Positions 1-11,516 are shown, counted from the first letter of the stretch. The stretch: DNA of 64,000 bases from Lithospermum erythrorhizon (GCA_019722365.1 JADFUC010001973.1:1-64000), one strand, 5' to 3'. The notes: a model not told the origin generated them from the letters alone. Numbers and translations: made by a program.

Positions 1-289
1 CTAAAATTAATAGTTTGTCTAAACTAAAAGAATATTAAGGAAGTCAATGTTAATCTTTTTGTATCTTCTCTAACAATTTTATTGCTTAAATTAAGAACTA
101 TTATGTATAGTTAAAAGTAAATAATATGAAATCATATATCACTGTTCTATTTCATCGAGAATTAATTATGAACTCGCTCAAAGATAAATGTGGAGTTTAA
201 GTTTTCATAATGATCTTACATTTGTCAAAGTATCAGTCTTATCAATTATGTCTCCAAATGTGAATTCTTTAGCTTTGTCTATTATGTTT

Positions 290-566
290 TGTAATACCCG
301 AATGCTAAAATGTGTAAAAGGTGCGATACGTTGACATGACTGATCGTACTACTCATACCATCAAGCATGCATCTTCTTTTCGAAGCTCATCTCATAAGAA
401 CTCCAACGTTAAGCCGCTCTTGACCCGGGTAATTCTAGGACGAAATGACCCATCGAAGTTTTCAAAGATACGCGAGCGGTGACAAAACGTACGAGCATCA
501 GGAGCTCATGAGGCCACCCATCAAATCTAATAACACACCGAATTCGCCACGCTGCCCGAGTATGCT
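290..566 (+). repeat. 5' LTR of the Cassandra-like element
   Basis: The LTR begins with TGTAATACCCG, and TG is the expected LTR start. It runs to just before the primer-binding-like site at 568. Its partner lies at 733-1010. The end is placed from the primer-binding site rather than from a clear CA. Confidence 0.6.
342..460 (+). pseudogene. 5S rRNA-derived sequence in the 5' LTR
   Basis: The order of blocks CATACCATCAAG, CTCATC..AGAACTCC, GTTAAGC, CTTG, GTA.TTCTAGGA and GACC follows the plant 5S rRNA gene, including the region of its internal RNA polymerase III promoter (A box, intermediate element and C box). The match is degraded, and about 15 extra bases lie between the first two blocks. 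This is not a functional rRNA gene. It is the 5S-derived part of a TRIM LTR. Confidence 0.62.
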
Positions 567-567
567 A

Positions 568-581
568 TGGTAATCGCAGCC
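568..581 (+). other. Primer-binding site of the TRIM
   Basis: TGGTAATCGCAGCC closely resembles TGGTATCAGAGC, the initiator-methionine tRNA primer site used by most plant LTR elements. It sits directly after the 5' LTR. Confidence 0.5.
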
Positions 582-721
582 AAAGCCGCCCGAACCGCTG
601 GTAACTGCCGCCATGCTGGCGCAAATGCTGGACACCTCGAGGCCGCAGTGAGCCACCTCTAGAATCTCACATGGATGGTAACACCCGATGCTATGCCATG
701 CTCAACGAGACGCCAGTATTT

Positions 722-732
722 AAGCAGGGGGG
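722..732 (+). other. Polypurine tract of the TRIM
   Basis: The purine run AAGCAGGGGGG lies immediately before the second LTR, where plus-strand priming of reverse transcription takes place. Confidence 0.5.
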
Positions 733-1010
733 CCAGAATACCCGATCGCCAAAATGCGCGCAGCGATATGTTTGATATGATTTGATTGGTACTACTCATA
801 CCATCAAGAGCATTTTTCTCGTAAGCTCATCTCATAAGAACTCCAATGCTGTCGCGGTTTTTGACCCGGGTACTTGTGACGAGCGACCACTGGGAAAGCT
901 TTCGAGCACGCTGAGCGAGACAAAACGTGGCCGGAAAGAATCGTGGTGGCTCAGGAGGCCACCCATCACCTAATAACGACCGACCCGCGCCGCCGAGGCG
1001 TTATAAACCC
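733..1010 (+). repeat. 3' LTR of the Cassandra-like element with 5S-like core
   Basis: This is the second copy of the LTR. The 5S-like part is at about 783-900. It keeps the AGAACTCC block that the first LTR also has, and in addition retains a GACCACTGGGAAAGC stretch close to the end of 5S rRNA, which the first LTR has lost. The terminal TG has decayed and the end is estimated by comparison with the 5' copy. Confidence 0.6.
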
Positions 1011-1909
1011 CCTCCACCAATCTGCACTACAGATCTTCCTCTCACCCACTTCACCCCAACTCACTGGAGTTCTACATTTCCGCCCATACAATGCCTCAAA
1101 TGGTGCCATCTCAATACTGGCGTGATAACTGTTATTATAAGCACCCGATCACAATCCTCATCCCAGCTCCTGAACTCGCATACAAGCTCTCAGCATGTCC
1201 TCCAGTGTCTGTATAGTCCTCTCTGACTGCCCATCTGTCTGCGGGTGAAATGACGTACTCAAACTCACCTTAGTCCCCAACTCCCGCTGAAAGCACTCCC
1301 AAAATCTCGAAGTAAAACGAGTATCACGATCTGACACAATACTCACTGACCAGGATCTGATTAATGTATAGCTGAGCAAGTTTTTCTGGACCATCTGCCG
1401 CTCTTTAATCGCCGGAATGTGCACTGACAACCTGTCCACGATAACCCATACACCATCATGCTTTCGAAGAGTTCTAGGCAACCCGCCTAAATCCATAGGC
1501 CATGTTCCCAAGTCCACTCCGGAATAGGTAATGACTGTAACAATCCCGCAGGGTGTCTATGCTCAATTTTAACCTGCTGACATGTCAAACACTTAGCCAC
1601 AAAATCTGCTATCTCTCTTTTCATTCCAGGCCACCAGTAAGTCGATCTCAAGTCCCGATACATTTTAGTGCTACCGGGATGTACGCTATATGGAGCACTA
1701 TGCGCCTCGTCCATGATTTCCCGCTTCAGCTCGGCTGAAAATGGTACAACAATTCGCTCTCCAAACCTGAGAACCCCACTGCTATCAATCACCAAGTCAG
1801 TCCTGCTTCCACCGTTCACTTCCTCGATCATTTTCAACACCCTCTCGTCCCCCTGTTGAGACTCCACAATTTTATCAAGTAACACTGGTCGAACTCGCAT
1901 ATGTGCCAA
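1011..1909 (-). pseudogene. Gypsy integrase remnant
   Basis: The reading at 1487-1909 has the zinc-binding H..H..C..C part, ending with CLTCQQVK. The reading at 1158-1517 carries the rest of the catalytic core: [16 protein letters not shown] and the QTDGQSERT segment supply the two aspartates and the glutamate of the D,D-35-E triad. A frame change near 1510 splits the core. A second shift near 1150 is needed to continue into AYNNSYHAS- and LYGRKCRTP-like sequence down to about 1010. The enzyme would insert the element cDNA into the genome. In this broken state it cannot be made as one protein. Confidence 0.8.
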
Positions 1910-2030
1910 TAAGGCACCGCATTATCAATCCCAAACTCCGACTCCCGCTCCTTCAACTCCACCTTACCCCTTTACATTCCTTTTCTACCAAGGCACCACT
2001 ACATTCGATTTTCCCCGTGGTACTCAATTG

Positions 2031-2610
2031 CTATATCATAATCAATTTATTTAATTCCATCCACCTCGCTGCCTCAAATTTAAATCCTCCGGTAGGCAAA
2101 TATTTCAAACTCTTGTGATCAGTGAAAATCTGGCACTTTACTCCATACAGGTAGTGTCTCCAAATCTTAAGTGCGAAGACTATCGCTGCTAATTCCAGAT
2201 CATGCGTCGGGTAGTTCTTTTCATGAGTTTTCAACTGTCGAGAAGCATAAGCAATTACCTTCCCATCCTGCATCGATCACAGACACTACATACTCTCCGC
2301 TTCTCGGAAGCGCCAAAACTGGAGCGGTAGTCAACTTTTCCCTCAACTCCCGAAAACTCTTCTCACATTCAGCATCCCAAACAAACGGAACCCCTTTCCT
2401 GGTTAGCTTAGTCATTGGTGTTGCAATCAGAGAAAAATCCTTTATGAACCTCCTGTAGTAGCCAGCTAACCCCAAGAAACTTCTCACCGCCTCGTAGCAC
2501 CGGTAGGTCGCTCCTGGGCCTATCACCGCTTCCACCTTAAGTGGTCTACACCAATACCTCACCGGGGAAATCACATGTCCCAAAAAATGTGACTCTTCCT
2601 CAAACTGCAC
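2031..2610 (-). pseudogene. Gypsy RNase H and connection domain remnant
   Basis: The reading at 2221-2610 carries the connection segment, including HFLGHVIS and [16 protein letters not shown], then enters RNase H. It shifts frame near 2250, and the reading at 2031-2273 continues with [20 protein letters not shown] and FTDHKSLKY. These are standard gypsy RNase H signatures. The domain degrades the RNA strand during reverse transcription. The frameshift between the halves makes it non-functional. Confidence 0.8.
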
Positions 2611-3225
2611 TGGCTAATTTAGAAAATTTTGCATACAACTGGCTCTTTCTTAAAGTCTCCAACACTAACCTCAAATGTTCCTCATGTTCCGCTTCACCAC
2701 TTGAGTAAATCAGAATGTCATCTATGAACACTACCACAAACTTATCGAGGAAGTCCCGGAACACTCTGTTCATCAAGTCCATGAACGCTGCTGGAGCATT
2801 CGTCAACCCAAACGGCATCACTACAAATTCATAATGTCCATACCGCGTTCGAAACGCCGACTTTGGAATATCCTCCTCTCTTATCCTCAACTGATGGTAG
2901 CCCGATCTCAGATCAATCTTAGAAAACACCTTCGCACCCCTCAACTGGTCAAACAGATCATCAATTCTTGGCAGAGGATACCGATTCTTGATCGTCACTT
3001 TATTCAGCTGTCTGTAGTCAACACACATTCTCATTGTCCCATCCTTCTTTTTCACAAAGCAACAATCGGGCGCATCTCTAAGGAGAACTTAGACGATGAA
3101 CTTTTTCTAACAAATTCATGTAGTTTTGCTCTTCAATTCTTTCAACTCCGCTGGAGCCATTCTATACGGTGCCATTGATATCGGAGCAGTCCCCGGTACT
3201 AGCTCAATCACAAACTCTACCTCCC
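2600..3225 (-). pseudogene. Gypsy reverse transcriptase remnant
   Basis: The reading at 2600-3055 contains the core of the palm and fingers: [52 protein letters not shown] and the catalytic [15 protein letters not shown] is the normal gypsy form of the YxDD box, so the active site is still present. The N-terminal part, with [19 protein letters not shown] sequence, lies at about 3100-3225 in another frame, so a frameshift near 3056 separates it. After 2600 the reading ends before the RNase H part. Confidence 0.85.
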
Positions 3226-3735
3226 TCAGGGCACCTCGGAAGCGTCTTCAGAAAAAGATCTCCAACCCCTACAACCTCGGATATTCTCCAACTTAGGCTC
3301 CTCTTTATCAACATCCACCACATACCCCAAGTATCCCTTACAGCCCTTTTGTAACAACTTTTGAGTACTCAGGACAGAAATCAAACAGGAAGGTATCACT
3401 TTCCTATCTCCAAAGAAACTAACCTCGAACCCCTCAGGACTAGTGAACCCAATTTCTTTCCGATGACAATTTATCACAGCATGATGTTTACCCAACCAAT
3501 CCATACCTAAGATTAAATCAAAGTCTACTAACTCAAAAGGTAATAGGTCCACCCCCAAGACATGATCCCCTACTCTTAACGGGCAATTTCTAAGAACCTC
3601 GACTACCTAACCGTCATTCTAATGGGGTCATAATATGTAAAGGCATAGACATGAAATCATAACTTAAGGGAACAGTTCTAGCATAGTTTCGAGATATAAA
3701 GGAAACGGGTAGCCCCTCGAATCAAACAAGATCAG
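3226..3735 (-). pseudogene. Gypsy aspartic protease remnant
   Basis: The reading at 3226-3558 holds FELVDFDLILGMDWLGKHH, the conserved second half of gypsy proteases (the ILGMDWL signature). The catalytic Asp-Ser/Thr-Gly region should lie upstream at about 3710-3735. There the sequence reads L-F-D-S-R in one frame and contains a stop in the adjoining frame, so the active-site glycine is lost and the frame is broken. The protease would normally cut the Gag-Pol precursor. Confidence 0.7.
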
Positions 3736-3974
3736 GCAAATCACAAATAAATAAGGTACCTGTCACCACCCTGGGAGCATCCTGAGCCTCCTGCTGAGTA
3801 ATGGCATTGATCTGACCCCGTCCTGCTCCAACCCCACCGCAGCCACCTCCCGCCGACCGACGCCACTACTCACTCAGCCTCTCTGGGCCGAGTCCACCTC
3901 GTTCCCTTGGAACCTCCTCTAGTCAGGTCAATCGATACGTATGGCCGTATCTAATTCATCCCCGGCACCCATCG

Positions 3975-5087
3975 ACAACTACTCACAAAATGGCCCATCT
4001 GCCCACATCGGTAACATGCCATCCCTCCTCCACCTCCGCAGTCTCGGACCTTATGCCCAAACACTCCACATCGAAAACATTTAGGCCCTCCGTAGAATCG
4101 GCATAGCCCTCGCGACTAATTGGTCTCACTCAACAAGAATCGGCTGATAATCACGGCCTCGAAAGTAGCTGGAGCATCAAGGCTGACTCACCCCCGCTTG
4201 GCCACGCTGAGTTCCTCCTCCGGAAGTTCTGCCTAGTACCTCCATAAATCCGGGGCCATCTCGGTAAGGCCCTCTTCACCCCACCCCGCTGAACCTCAGC
4301 TACATCTCGCTCTATTTTAAATGCTGCATTCCTCACCTCATGGAAACTCTGGAAAGATGTCAAAGTCATGTGGGTACGAATCTCCACCCTCAGCCCATCC
4401 AAGAATGCCTCTATCCTTCTCTCCTCAGTCGGGTATACATTCGGAAGAAGACGGCACAACTCACCAAATCTCTTCAGGCTGCATCTACCACCCCGCCGAC
4501 GCTAAGTTAGTTCCTTTGCTCTATCAGACATATGCACCCTCAGTAAGCTCTCCCCTAAATGTGCCTCCCTCAAATCACGCCTAACCACAGGCATCTTACC
4601 CTATCCCTCAAAGAATTCTCCGCATGATACCACCAATCCCTCGGCCCCTCATGAAATCGTGATGTGGCGAAAGTCACCCACAACTCCTCTTCTATCCCCA
4701 TAGGCCTACAGATGCTCACTATATCCTTCAGAAACTCCACAGCTTTCTCGGGTGTCACATCACCCCTGAATCTCGGAGGTTGCTTCTTCCAGTTCTGCCA
4801 AATAATCTACTCGCCGATCCCCATCCACATGCTGCACCTGAACAGAAGTACCGCCTCCCGAGTTGCTACTCCACCTCCTCATGTCGATCCTCCCCACCCG
4901 CACCGCCGACCCACACCGTCAAGTAGCACCGATCGTCCAAAGACCTCGCACCACGGGCTCTACCCCTAGCCCTACCAGTCCTACCACGAACCCTAGTACC
5001 TCCTCCTCGAACACTACTCTCCACCTCAGCTCTAGCACCTCTAGAGTAATACCGTGTCGCATCACGCAACTCAACCCTTGGTGGCAT
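3975..5087 (-). pseudogene. Gypsy gag remnant with two CCHC knuckles
   Basis: Gag starts at a methionine near 5087 (MPPRVELRD) with an Arg/Gly-rich head. It continues in pieces at 4570-4758 (FLKDIVSICRPMG, RFHEGPRDWWYHA) and 4151-4459 (RRIEAFLDGLR), which match the retrotransposon gag domain. Two zinc knuckles follow, CFRCGVFGHKVRDC at 4038-4079 and CYRCGQMGHFVSSC at 3975-4016, and both keep all Cys and His ligands. Gag would form the particle and bind RNA. Several frameshifts split it. Confidence 0.75.
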
Positions 5088-5211
5088 CCTCGCATGTACT
5101 ACTTAAGAAAATAGGGAAAATTTAGAACTCTGTGAAAACTCAACAAAAAGACTAGTTAAAACGCTTGACACGCACTCCACAAACCACAAGTAATTTTATA
5201 ACACGTAATCC

Positions 5212-5225
5212 CAGCTCGATACTCA
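5212..5225 (-). other. Gypsy primer-binding site
   Basis: On the minus strand the sequence reads TGAGTATCGAGCT, close to the initiator-Met tRNA site TGGTATCAGAGCT. It lies between gag and the LTR-like region on the right, as expected for a minus-strand element. Confidence 0.45.
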
Positions 5226-5731
5226 AAACTCAGAACGACTCCCGCCCGAGTCGCCTCGAGGTTAGACTCAAGTAAAATGATATCCGAGTCGCCCAACGAT
5301 TTATATAAAAATAAAAAAGACTCTGGATGAAACAAATTTTAAGAAGTTAAAGTATAAATAGTTCTATACGCAACGTGACATCATCGTGGCGAAACCTAAC
5401 CCAACATCATCACATATTCGGAGTACATAAGAGTGATATAAAAAAAGGAGCGCTCAATAATAAGACATCCATAATATAAATCACCCACAACTGAGTAAAC
5501 AACGACTCAAAACTCCGATAAGACAAAAAATAAACGATCGGGCCGAGATCCCCTAGCCACCACGCCGCCACCTAAAGGATAACAACGTAGCTCAAGAAGG
5601 TCAATGCCTTCGCCTACATCAACCACTCAACCTCGAAAGTTTTGAGGGGTCAAATCTGCCGCTGAAACTTATCGCCTGAGTGGTGACTCCATTACACCCG
5701 AACGAAGTCAAGAAGGTAGAACCCACCCAGG

Positions 5732-5752
5732 AATATATATATATATATATAA
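5732..5752. repeat. (AT)n microsatellite
   Basis: An uninterrupted AT dinucleotide run of about 20 bases lies inside the gypsy LTR-like region. Confidence 0.9.
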
Positions 5753-7829
5753 ACCAAGTTAGCTCGGGTCAATAGTAAAAACACTAAACAGTTTCACAAC
5801 GCTACCCTACTTAGTATTTGACAGTTTATATTCACAGCAGACAATAACTTAAAAGATCTAAATATAGTGAATACAGGATTTGAAAGGAACATGTAAGTCC
5901 AACCAGTTCATCAATATGGCAAAAGTAAATCTCATATCCCTCTCATATTACACAAGCCCCAGACCCGAAGGCGTCCACAAATCAACACCAACAAAAAATA
6001 CCAAAACACTCGATCCCACATCCCAACCAAGCACTCACAACAATGCCCACGACAAACGCACGGCCCGACATATGCTTATAACAACCTTAAAAAGTGGTCA
6101 AGCATATGCCCACAAATGCTATATAATGACTTCGCATTACACATATGTGATCTCAATCATCCATAACATAAAGTATCCATCGCCTGCGTATTAATTCCCA
6201 ATCATTCATAATGGATCGACTGCTCCTGCTACGCTACCACTAACCCTAACACACATTCAAGACCCACTATACGAGACCACACATGACTCCATCAAAGTTC
6301 ACAGTACGCTTCACATGTCACAATTAACTACAAAGACGCTTCCACAAAAAATAAATCATGTCATGTTTACACCTGGCCTTACATATTATAATCAAACATT
6401 TCGTGAGTCATCAATGCGATCATCAACGCAATATATCATTCCCTAACATGATGTCATCTACCAATAATTTAAGAAATAATAATCCACAAGATGTTATACA
6501 CAAATAAAGCAAGAACACATATAACAAGCATCTATAATCCAGCAACACGCAAACAAGGAACTAACACCAAGGAGAGATAAATCCCCACCCGCGCTTAGTA
6601 CCACTAGCAATAAAGCTACCAATAGAGCTACCAAACAACCTCCTACCAAAGTTCAACTCCTAAAATAAATATAATAAGATTATATTTTCCATCAATACTT
6701 TAGTCATACCTAATTATATTAGATCTATTTAATCAAACTTATGTTCCTTTAACTGCCTTTAAGAATTATTCGCGAACTATCGTTAGCTAACTATTTAAAG
6801 GGAATTTTCAATACTTTATAAAATCAAGTAAATATCATATTAGGTCCCGAAAATTTAATAATTTTATCATAGGTCCAAAATGTACTATATAGTTTAATAA
6901 AATCAGTTTTATTTTTCTGTATAAAAATCTGGTTTATTTTAATTAACTCCCCAAAACTAGTCATTTACACATCAATAATTCAAATAAATACCAAACGAAC
7001 TCCAAAATTCTAATATTTGATTTATAGTCCAACCATATCCCCTATAAAATATATAAAATTTAGTTTCTAAATTACACAATAAAAATTTCACCTTTTATTA
7101 AAATCTCCATTCTAGTTAATAAATAAACAAAAATAGTAAACATTTCCCAAAAATTCCAAGATTATTATATGTTGGTTGAAATCCAGTAATAAACATAATA
7201 AAAATATGAGTTTTATTTTAAAAGTCAAAATTATAATTTATTTCTATTTTCTACCAAAAATCCGAAATTATAATATAAAATTAATTAAAAATACGAAAAT
7301 AATTATTTTCTCATGAATATATTACTGGAAAAACTCTATTATTATATCTATAATCATAAACATCTCAAATCTAAACATATCTAACATAAAATTGAATCTT
7401 TAATTAATTATATAAAATTTCAAAATAAAATGTTAAAATTAATAAAATTCAATTATCATTAACAATGACCAATCTAGAGCCAAAGATCTTAATTTAACAA
7501 TTTGAAGTTATTAAATTCAAACCCTTTAAATTTTGGGAATTTTTGAAATTCTCCAAACTCAAAAGATGAAGACTTTCATACCTTAAAACGATTTTAAGAC
7601 ATGAGAAGATTGGTATATTTTTCTTGAATTTGTGAGCAGCGATTTAGGATCAAAGCTTTTGAGAAAAGAGTAAAAATTCAGCTTCTTTCTATAAAAAAGA
7701 GTAATGATTTTTTAAAGCAATGGGCTTATAGCAGAGGATGCATTTAACCCATAAAATAAAAGTCTATCAATGTAGCGCATCTCTGCTTAATTTCGTTAGT
7801 CTAACATAATTCTTTAAACTATTCAAGAC

Positions 7830-9760
7830 ATCATATCGTATCACTCATCGTAAATAAATGCACACCTCAAAAACTCGACTTTACGTAACACATGTGCCAT
7901 ATTTCACTATCACATAACCAAACAAAAATCTCACCCAACACATTAACATCGCAATCACAAATAAATGATTTACAAAAAGTGAAACCACCACAACATAACG
8001 TATAACAATTCATCATTTTCCCTGCGCCACCCTCTAACACCCAACAAAGAACATATACGTATATAACACCATCCTTTTTCCAAGTGTGCCACCCTCTTCA
8101 CCCTGCACATCATCATCTCAACATCCTCAAATCACACACCACAAATCACACATACAATGTCAAACATACAACCAACACACACAGCTTCAAAGAGCATCCA
8201 TATCACACAATACAACAAATTCAACGGTAATCCTTACACTAAACATGTATACCCCTCGATACGTCCATAACACAAATATACTCAAACACGAATACACCTC
8301 AACATAAACATACCTCGTAAATTACGCTTACACATAAATATACTCAAACATGAATACCTCCCAATAACCACACCATAATGCATCGAATGCGCACTACCCA
8401 AAACAAGTCAATATTTCATAGTCTCAACAACTATACACACGTATAAGTTCATAAATACGTATACACCGTCACAAATTAATTTACCATACCCTACACTCAA
8501 ACATAAATAAGATAACAAAACTAAGCGAGCAAATCCCCACCTGGCTAGTACCACGAGCCTGCCAGCTTCACGGACCACGCTTACCCGCGTCCCGAAGTCC
8601 TACCGCACATTACAAAATAAATCACAACTCAACCATTTCAACTCTTTATCCTAATTATACCTGTGCTTTTTAAACTCATTTCCTCAAGTATAAATTACAA
8701 CTTACGTGAAGATTACGCTATGTTTCAATAACAATATCATGATAAACCCTACTACCTCGACTAAATTCGATAATCACTCTATATCTTATTCAACCCCCAA
8801 CATTTCCAAATAATTTCAATAATTCCACTTCAACATTTTCCCAATCAATTTAACTATAACTCTCAACCCCTAATCCCTGAGTTCGCTTATCACCCAAAAT
8901 CCCCTCACGATTAATTCCAACCTATTTGTTCTCAACACTCATAACTCATATTTGTATTCCAAAAACAATCACACACGTCCAAATTAACTTATTTACATAA
9001 TCCGCCACATTTTAGCGAAAGTCACTCACGACACCAAAGCACCACTATAACAACATCTTCTACCCCAAATATCGATCACTATCAATTCCTATATTACAAT
9101 TTAGGCCTAGGCAATAATTCTATTCAATAATTCATTCAAAAATCCAAAGTCAACCCAAAAAATTCCAAAAAGTCAACTGTCCTAAAAACATCCAAAATTT
9201 CACATCAAACACCATATTTCAATCCAAGAATAACTAATCTACAACCCAAGAATCAATTGGAGCAATAAAATTCAAAATATCAAAAAGTCAACAAAAGTCA
9301 AAGGTTGGAGATTTCACAAAATACTCAAAAATATAGCACCTTTTTTACCTTGAAACGACGGGAATGATTTAGAGACACTTCTCCAAAATTTAGCTCCAAA
9401 GCTTGGAATTGAGGAGAAATTATAAGAAAGATCAAAACTCTAAGGCGTTGTTCGGCCGCTTTCTACTGGTAGTTAAGAAAAAATGGGTCAGGTTTGGGTT
9501 TTGGCCAAAATAGTGTTCTTATGGTTTAATTGGGTTAGCCCAAAGCCCAACCTACAGAATTTAGCTTTTTAATTCGCTTTCGATACCTTCGTTTTAACTT
9601 AATCCGACAACTAACTTCCTAACATAACATTTACTTAACACAAAAATATATTATTCCCAATTTACGGAAAATAAATTAAATATCTCTTATATTTTAGTTT
9701 ATTAATTAACGCAGTCAGCACGGTTTTACACTCTATTTGATAACAATTACGTCAATTACC
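7830..9760 (-). repeat. Dispersed LTR segment also present at 39.57-41.49 kb
   Basis: The two copies share many ordered blocks: ACTA.TCAAGACATCAT, ACAAATAAA.GATTTACAAAA, CCATAACACAAATATAC, AACATAAATAAGATAACAAA, AATAAATCACAACT, TTTTAGCGAAAGTCA, TCTATTCAATAAT, and TATTTTAGTTTATTAATTA near the right end. Orientation is the same in both. The copies are clearly diverged, and the one at 39-41 kb is richer in CG dinucleotides. Confidence 0.75.
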
Positions 9761-10340
9761 AATTAATCATTTTTAATTAATTAACCGATCGGGTTATTTC
9801 ATGTTTGTATTTTGATGTATCATGAACTTGATAGTTTTGATTCTAGTAGTTCTCCTTATTATTTTAATTTACTTTCTCTTGTTATATTTCTCTCTAATAT
9901 TCAATATACGGGTAAAACAAATAAACAATTTAAATTAACGCGACATTCAAGTAGTAACTAATAATGTAAAAACTTATAATACATGCTTCTATCTTTGTAT
10001 ATATAACTAATTGAGTATACACGTCATTGTTTGAAATACAAAATTGAAAACAAAAGAGTTTGCTTAAATTATACATATATTGACATAATATAATATGAAA
10101 CTTTATGTGTAATAACGGATATTATCTCAATTATTTAATTTTAATAAAAATGAACAAATCTAGTTTAGAAGGTAATACATATTAATAGTTTTATAAAAGT
10201 ATACAAGATGTAAAATGTATAAAATATAATTAAATTATTATAGTAAAATAAATCTAATAATAATAATTTAAAAATATCATGAAGCTTTATAAAATCCTAT
10301 ACATCAAGTTAAGTTACTATTTGTAATTATTATTTCATAC

Positions 10341-10800
10341 TACCTTCATCTCTAAAAGGTTAATTGATTTTCTTTTTTGAATAGTTAAATTATTTAAAAT
10401 TCAATCACCAATATTTAAAAATTTATAAATACCAAATTTCACATCCATCTCTAGTAAAAGGATCGCCTAATTTTCTTTTGTTCAATACCAAAATTATTTA
10501 AAACTCAACCGACAAAACTAAAAAATTATGAAGACTGCATATTACCTCCATCTCTAAAATGTTAATGGATTTGCTTTTTCAATAGTTAAAATTATTTAAA
10601 ACTCAACCACCAAAATTCAAAATTTATAGATATTAAATATGACGCCGCTCTTCAAGATCGTTTATTTTTTCTTTTTTCAATAGTCACAATTATTTAAAAC
10701 TTCACCAACCAAATTGATAACTTATGATTACTACATACTTATTACCTTCATAGCTAAGAGATTTTCAATAGTTAAAATTAACAAATTTTATGATCTTAAT
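10341..10800. repeat. Tandem array of about 100 bp units, five copies
   Basis: Units begin near 10341, 10440, 10542, 10641 and 10742. Each has a start like TACCTTCATCTCTAAAAGG, then TTTTCAATAGTTA, AATTATTTAAAACTCAACCACCAAA and an AT-rich tail. The units have diverged by substitutions and small indels, and the last one is partial. Confidence 0.75.
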
Positions 10801-11336
10801 AATTGATATACAACTTTGATTTGAATCAAAATTACTATATTAACAGTAATGTAAGTTGAAAATATTATATGTTGATATACATATTTCACATAATAATATA
10901 ACAAAAATTTATAAAGTATTTGAGTTCAAAATTAAATGTCAACTTGTCATAATTATTACGCTATTCATGTTATTAATTTGAATACTTTATCAATCAAAGA
11001 AAGATTGTCTAGATAAAATTTTAATGATCAAATTAACAAACTTTGTCATTCTAATTTATATACATAACATTGATTTGAATAAAAAATTATATTATTTTTA
11101 GTAAATTACGTTAAACTTATTAATACTTTAAATATTTTTCATCGTATATTATATAATACTCCGTGATAAAGTAAAAAACAACGCATGAGGTTTCTTTTGC
11201 TTCTTTTCATATTAAACCTCGACAATACAAGTAGTTTCCCTCGCTTCTTTATATTAAACGCCATGACAAATTGTTTTAACTTATACTGCTCCTTCCCAAT
11301 ATTATTTTTACTATGTGAATTATTTAGCCAAATCTC

Positions 11337-11516
11337 ACAAGATCAAATTCTACACATTTCAAAACAAAAATTTAAAAAATTCTTCAACTTTGATGATTGA
11401 ATTTTTAATTATAAACTCAATTATTTTTATACAATTATAATTTTTAAAGAAAAATATGTAAATTCTACAAATTTCAACAAGATCAAATTCTACATGTTTC
11501 AAACAAATTTCAAGTA
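11337..11516. repeat. Short direct repeat pair
   Basis: CAAGATCAAATTCTACACATTTCAAA near 11338 and CAAGATCAAATTCTACATGTTTCAAA near 11478 repeat in the same direction about 140 bp apart. No terminal motif suggests a known element. Confidence 0.5.

Larger units (their letters stand above)
290..1010 (+). mobile_element. Cassandra-like TRIM retrotransposon with 5S-like LTRs
   Basis: Two direct repeats of about 275 bp (290-566 and 733-about 1010) share a run of matching blocks: an ATACCCGA-like start, TACTACTCATACCATCAAG, CTCATCTCATAAGAACTCCAA, GACCCGGGTA, ACAAAACGT, AGGCCACCCATC and CTAATAAC. Both carry a 5S rRNA-like stretch. The 166 bp between them has a primer-binding-like site at its left end, a purine-rich tract at its right end and no coding potential. 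Small non-coding LTR elements with 5S sequence in the LTR are known in plants as Cassandra TRIMs, and the size fits. Both LTRs have diverged, so the copy is old. The right boundary is approximate because the element meets a gypsy remnant there. I could not find a target-site duplication. Confidence 0.7.
1011..5225 (-). mobile_element. Truncated Ty3/gypsy retrotransposon, Tekay/Del type, internal region
   Basis: Read on the minus strand, the order is gag with two zinc knuckles, protease, reverse transcriptase, RNase H and integrase, which is the gypsy order. The wording of the reverse transcriptase and integrase remnants resembles plant chromovirus elements of the Del/Tekay group. Every gene has frameshifts or stops. 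The left side stops inside the integrase C-terminal part at the border with the TRIM element, so the chromodomain, polypurine tract and 3' LTR are missing. The primer-binding site and a candidate 5' LTR lie on the right. Confidence 0.85.
5226..9795 (-). repeat. Candidate 5' LTR of the gypsy element, with internal expansion
   Basis: The region right of the primer-binding site has no coding potential. Its right edge, GGGTTATTTCA, is the same as that of the solo LTR at 19636-21500. Its left part (5226-5800) parallels 39025-39560, and its right part (7830-9795) parallels 39570-41485, so the shorter copy at 39 kb suggests one LTR. Here about 2 kb of extra sequence (roughly 5.85-7.83 kb) lies between the two parts. 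That extra part has a weakly similar layout, for example AAATCCCCACC..CTAGTACCA at 6570 and 8535, which suggests an internal duplication. The boundaries are inferred. Confidence 0.5.

Noticed and set aside
342..460. A functional 5S rRNA gene
   Set aside because: The 5S similarity is degraded and has an insertion, and a second damaged copy sits 440 bases away within a matching LTR, so it is part of a retroelement.
782..1226. Open frames of 60-99 codons on the plus strand
   Set aside because: They fall in the TRIM 3' LTR and antisense to gypsy integrase, have no recognisable domain and overlap each other in different frames.
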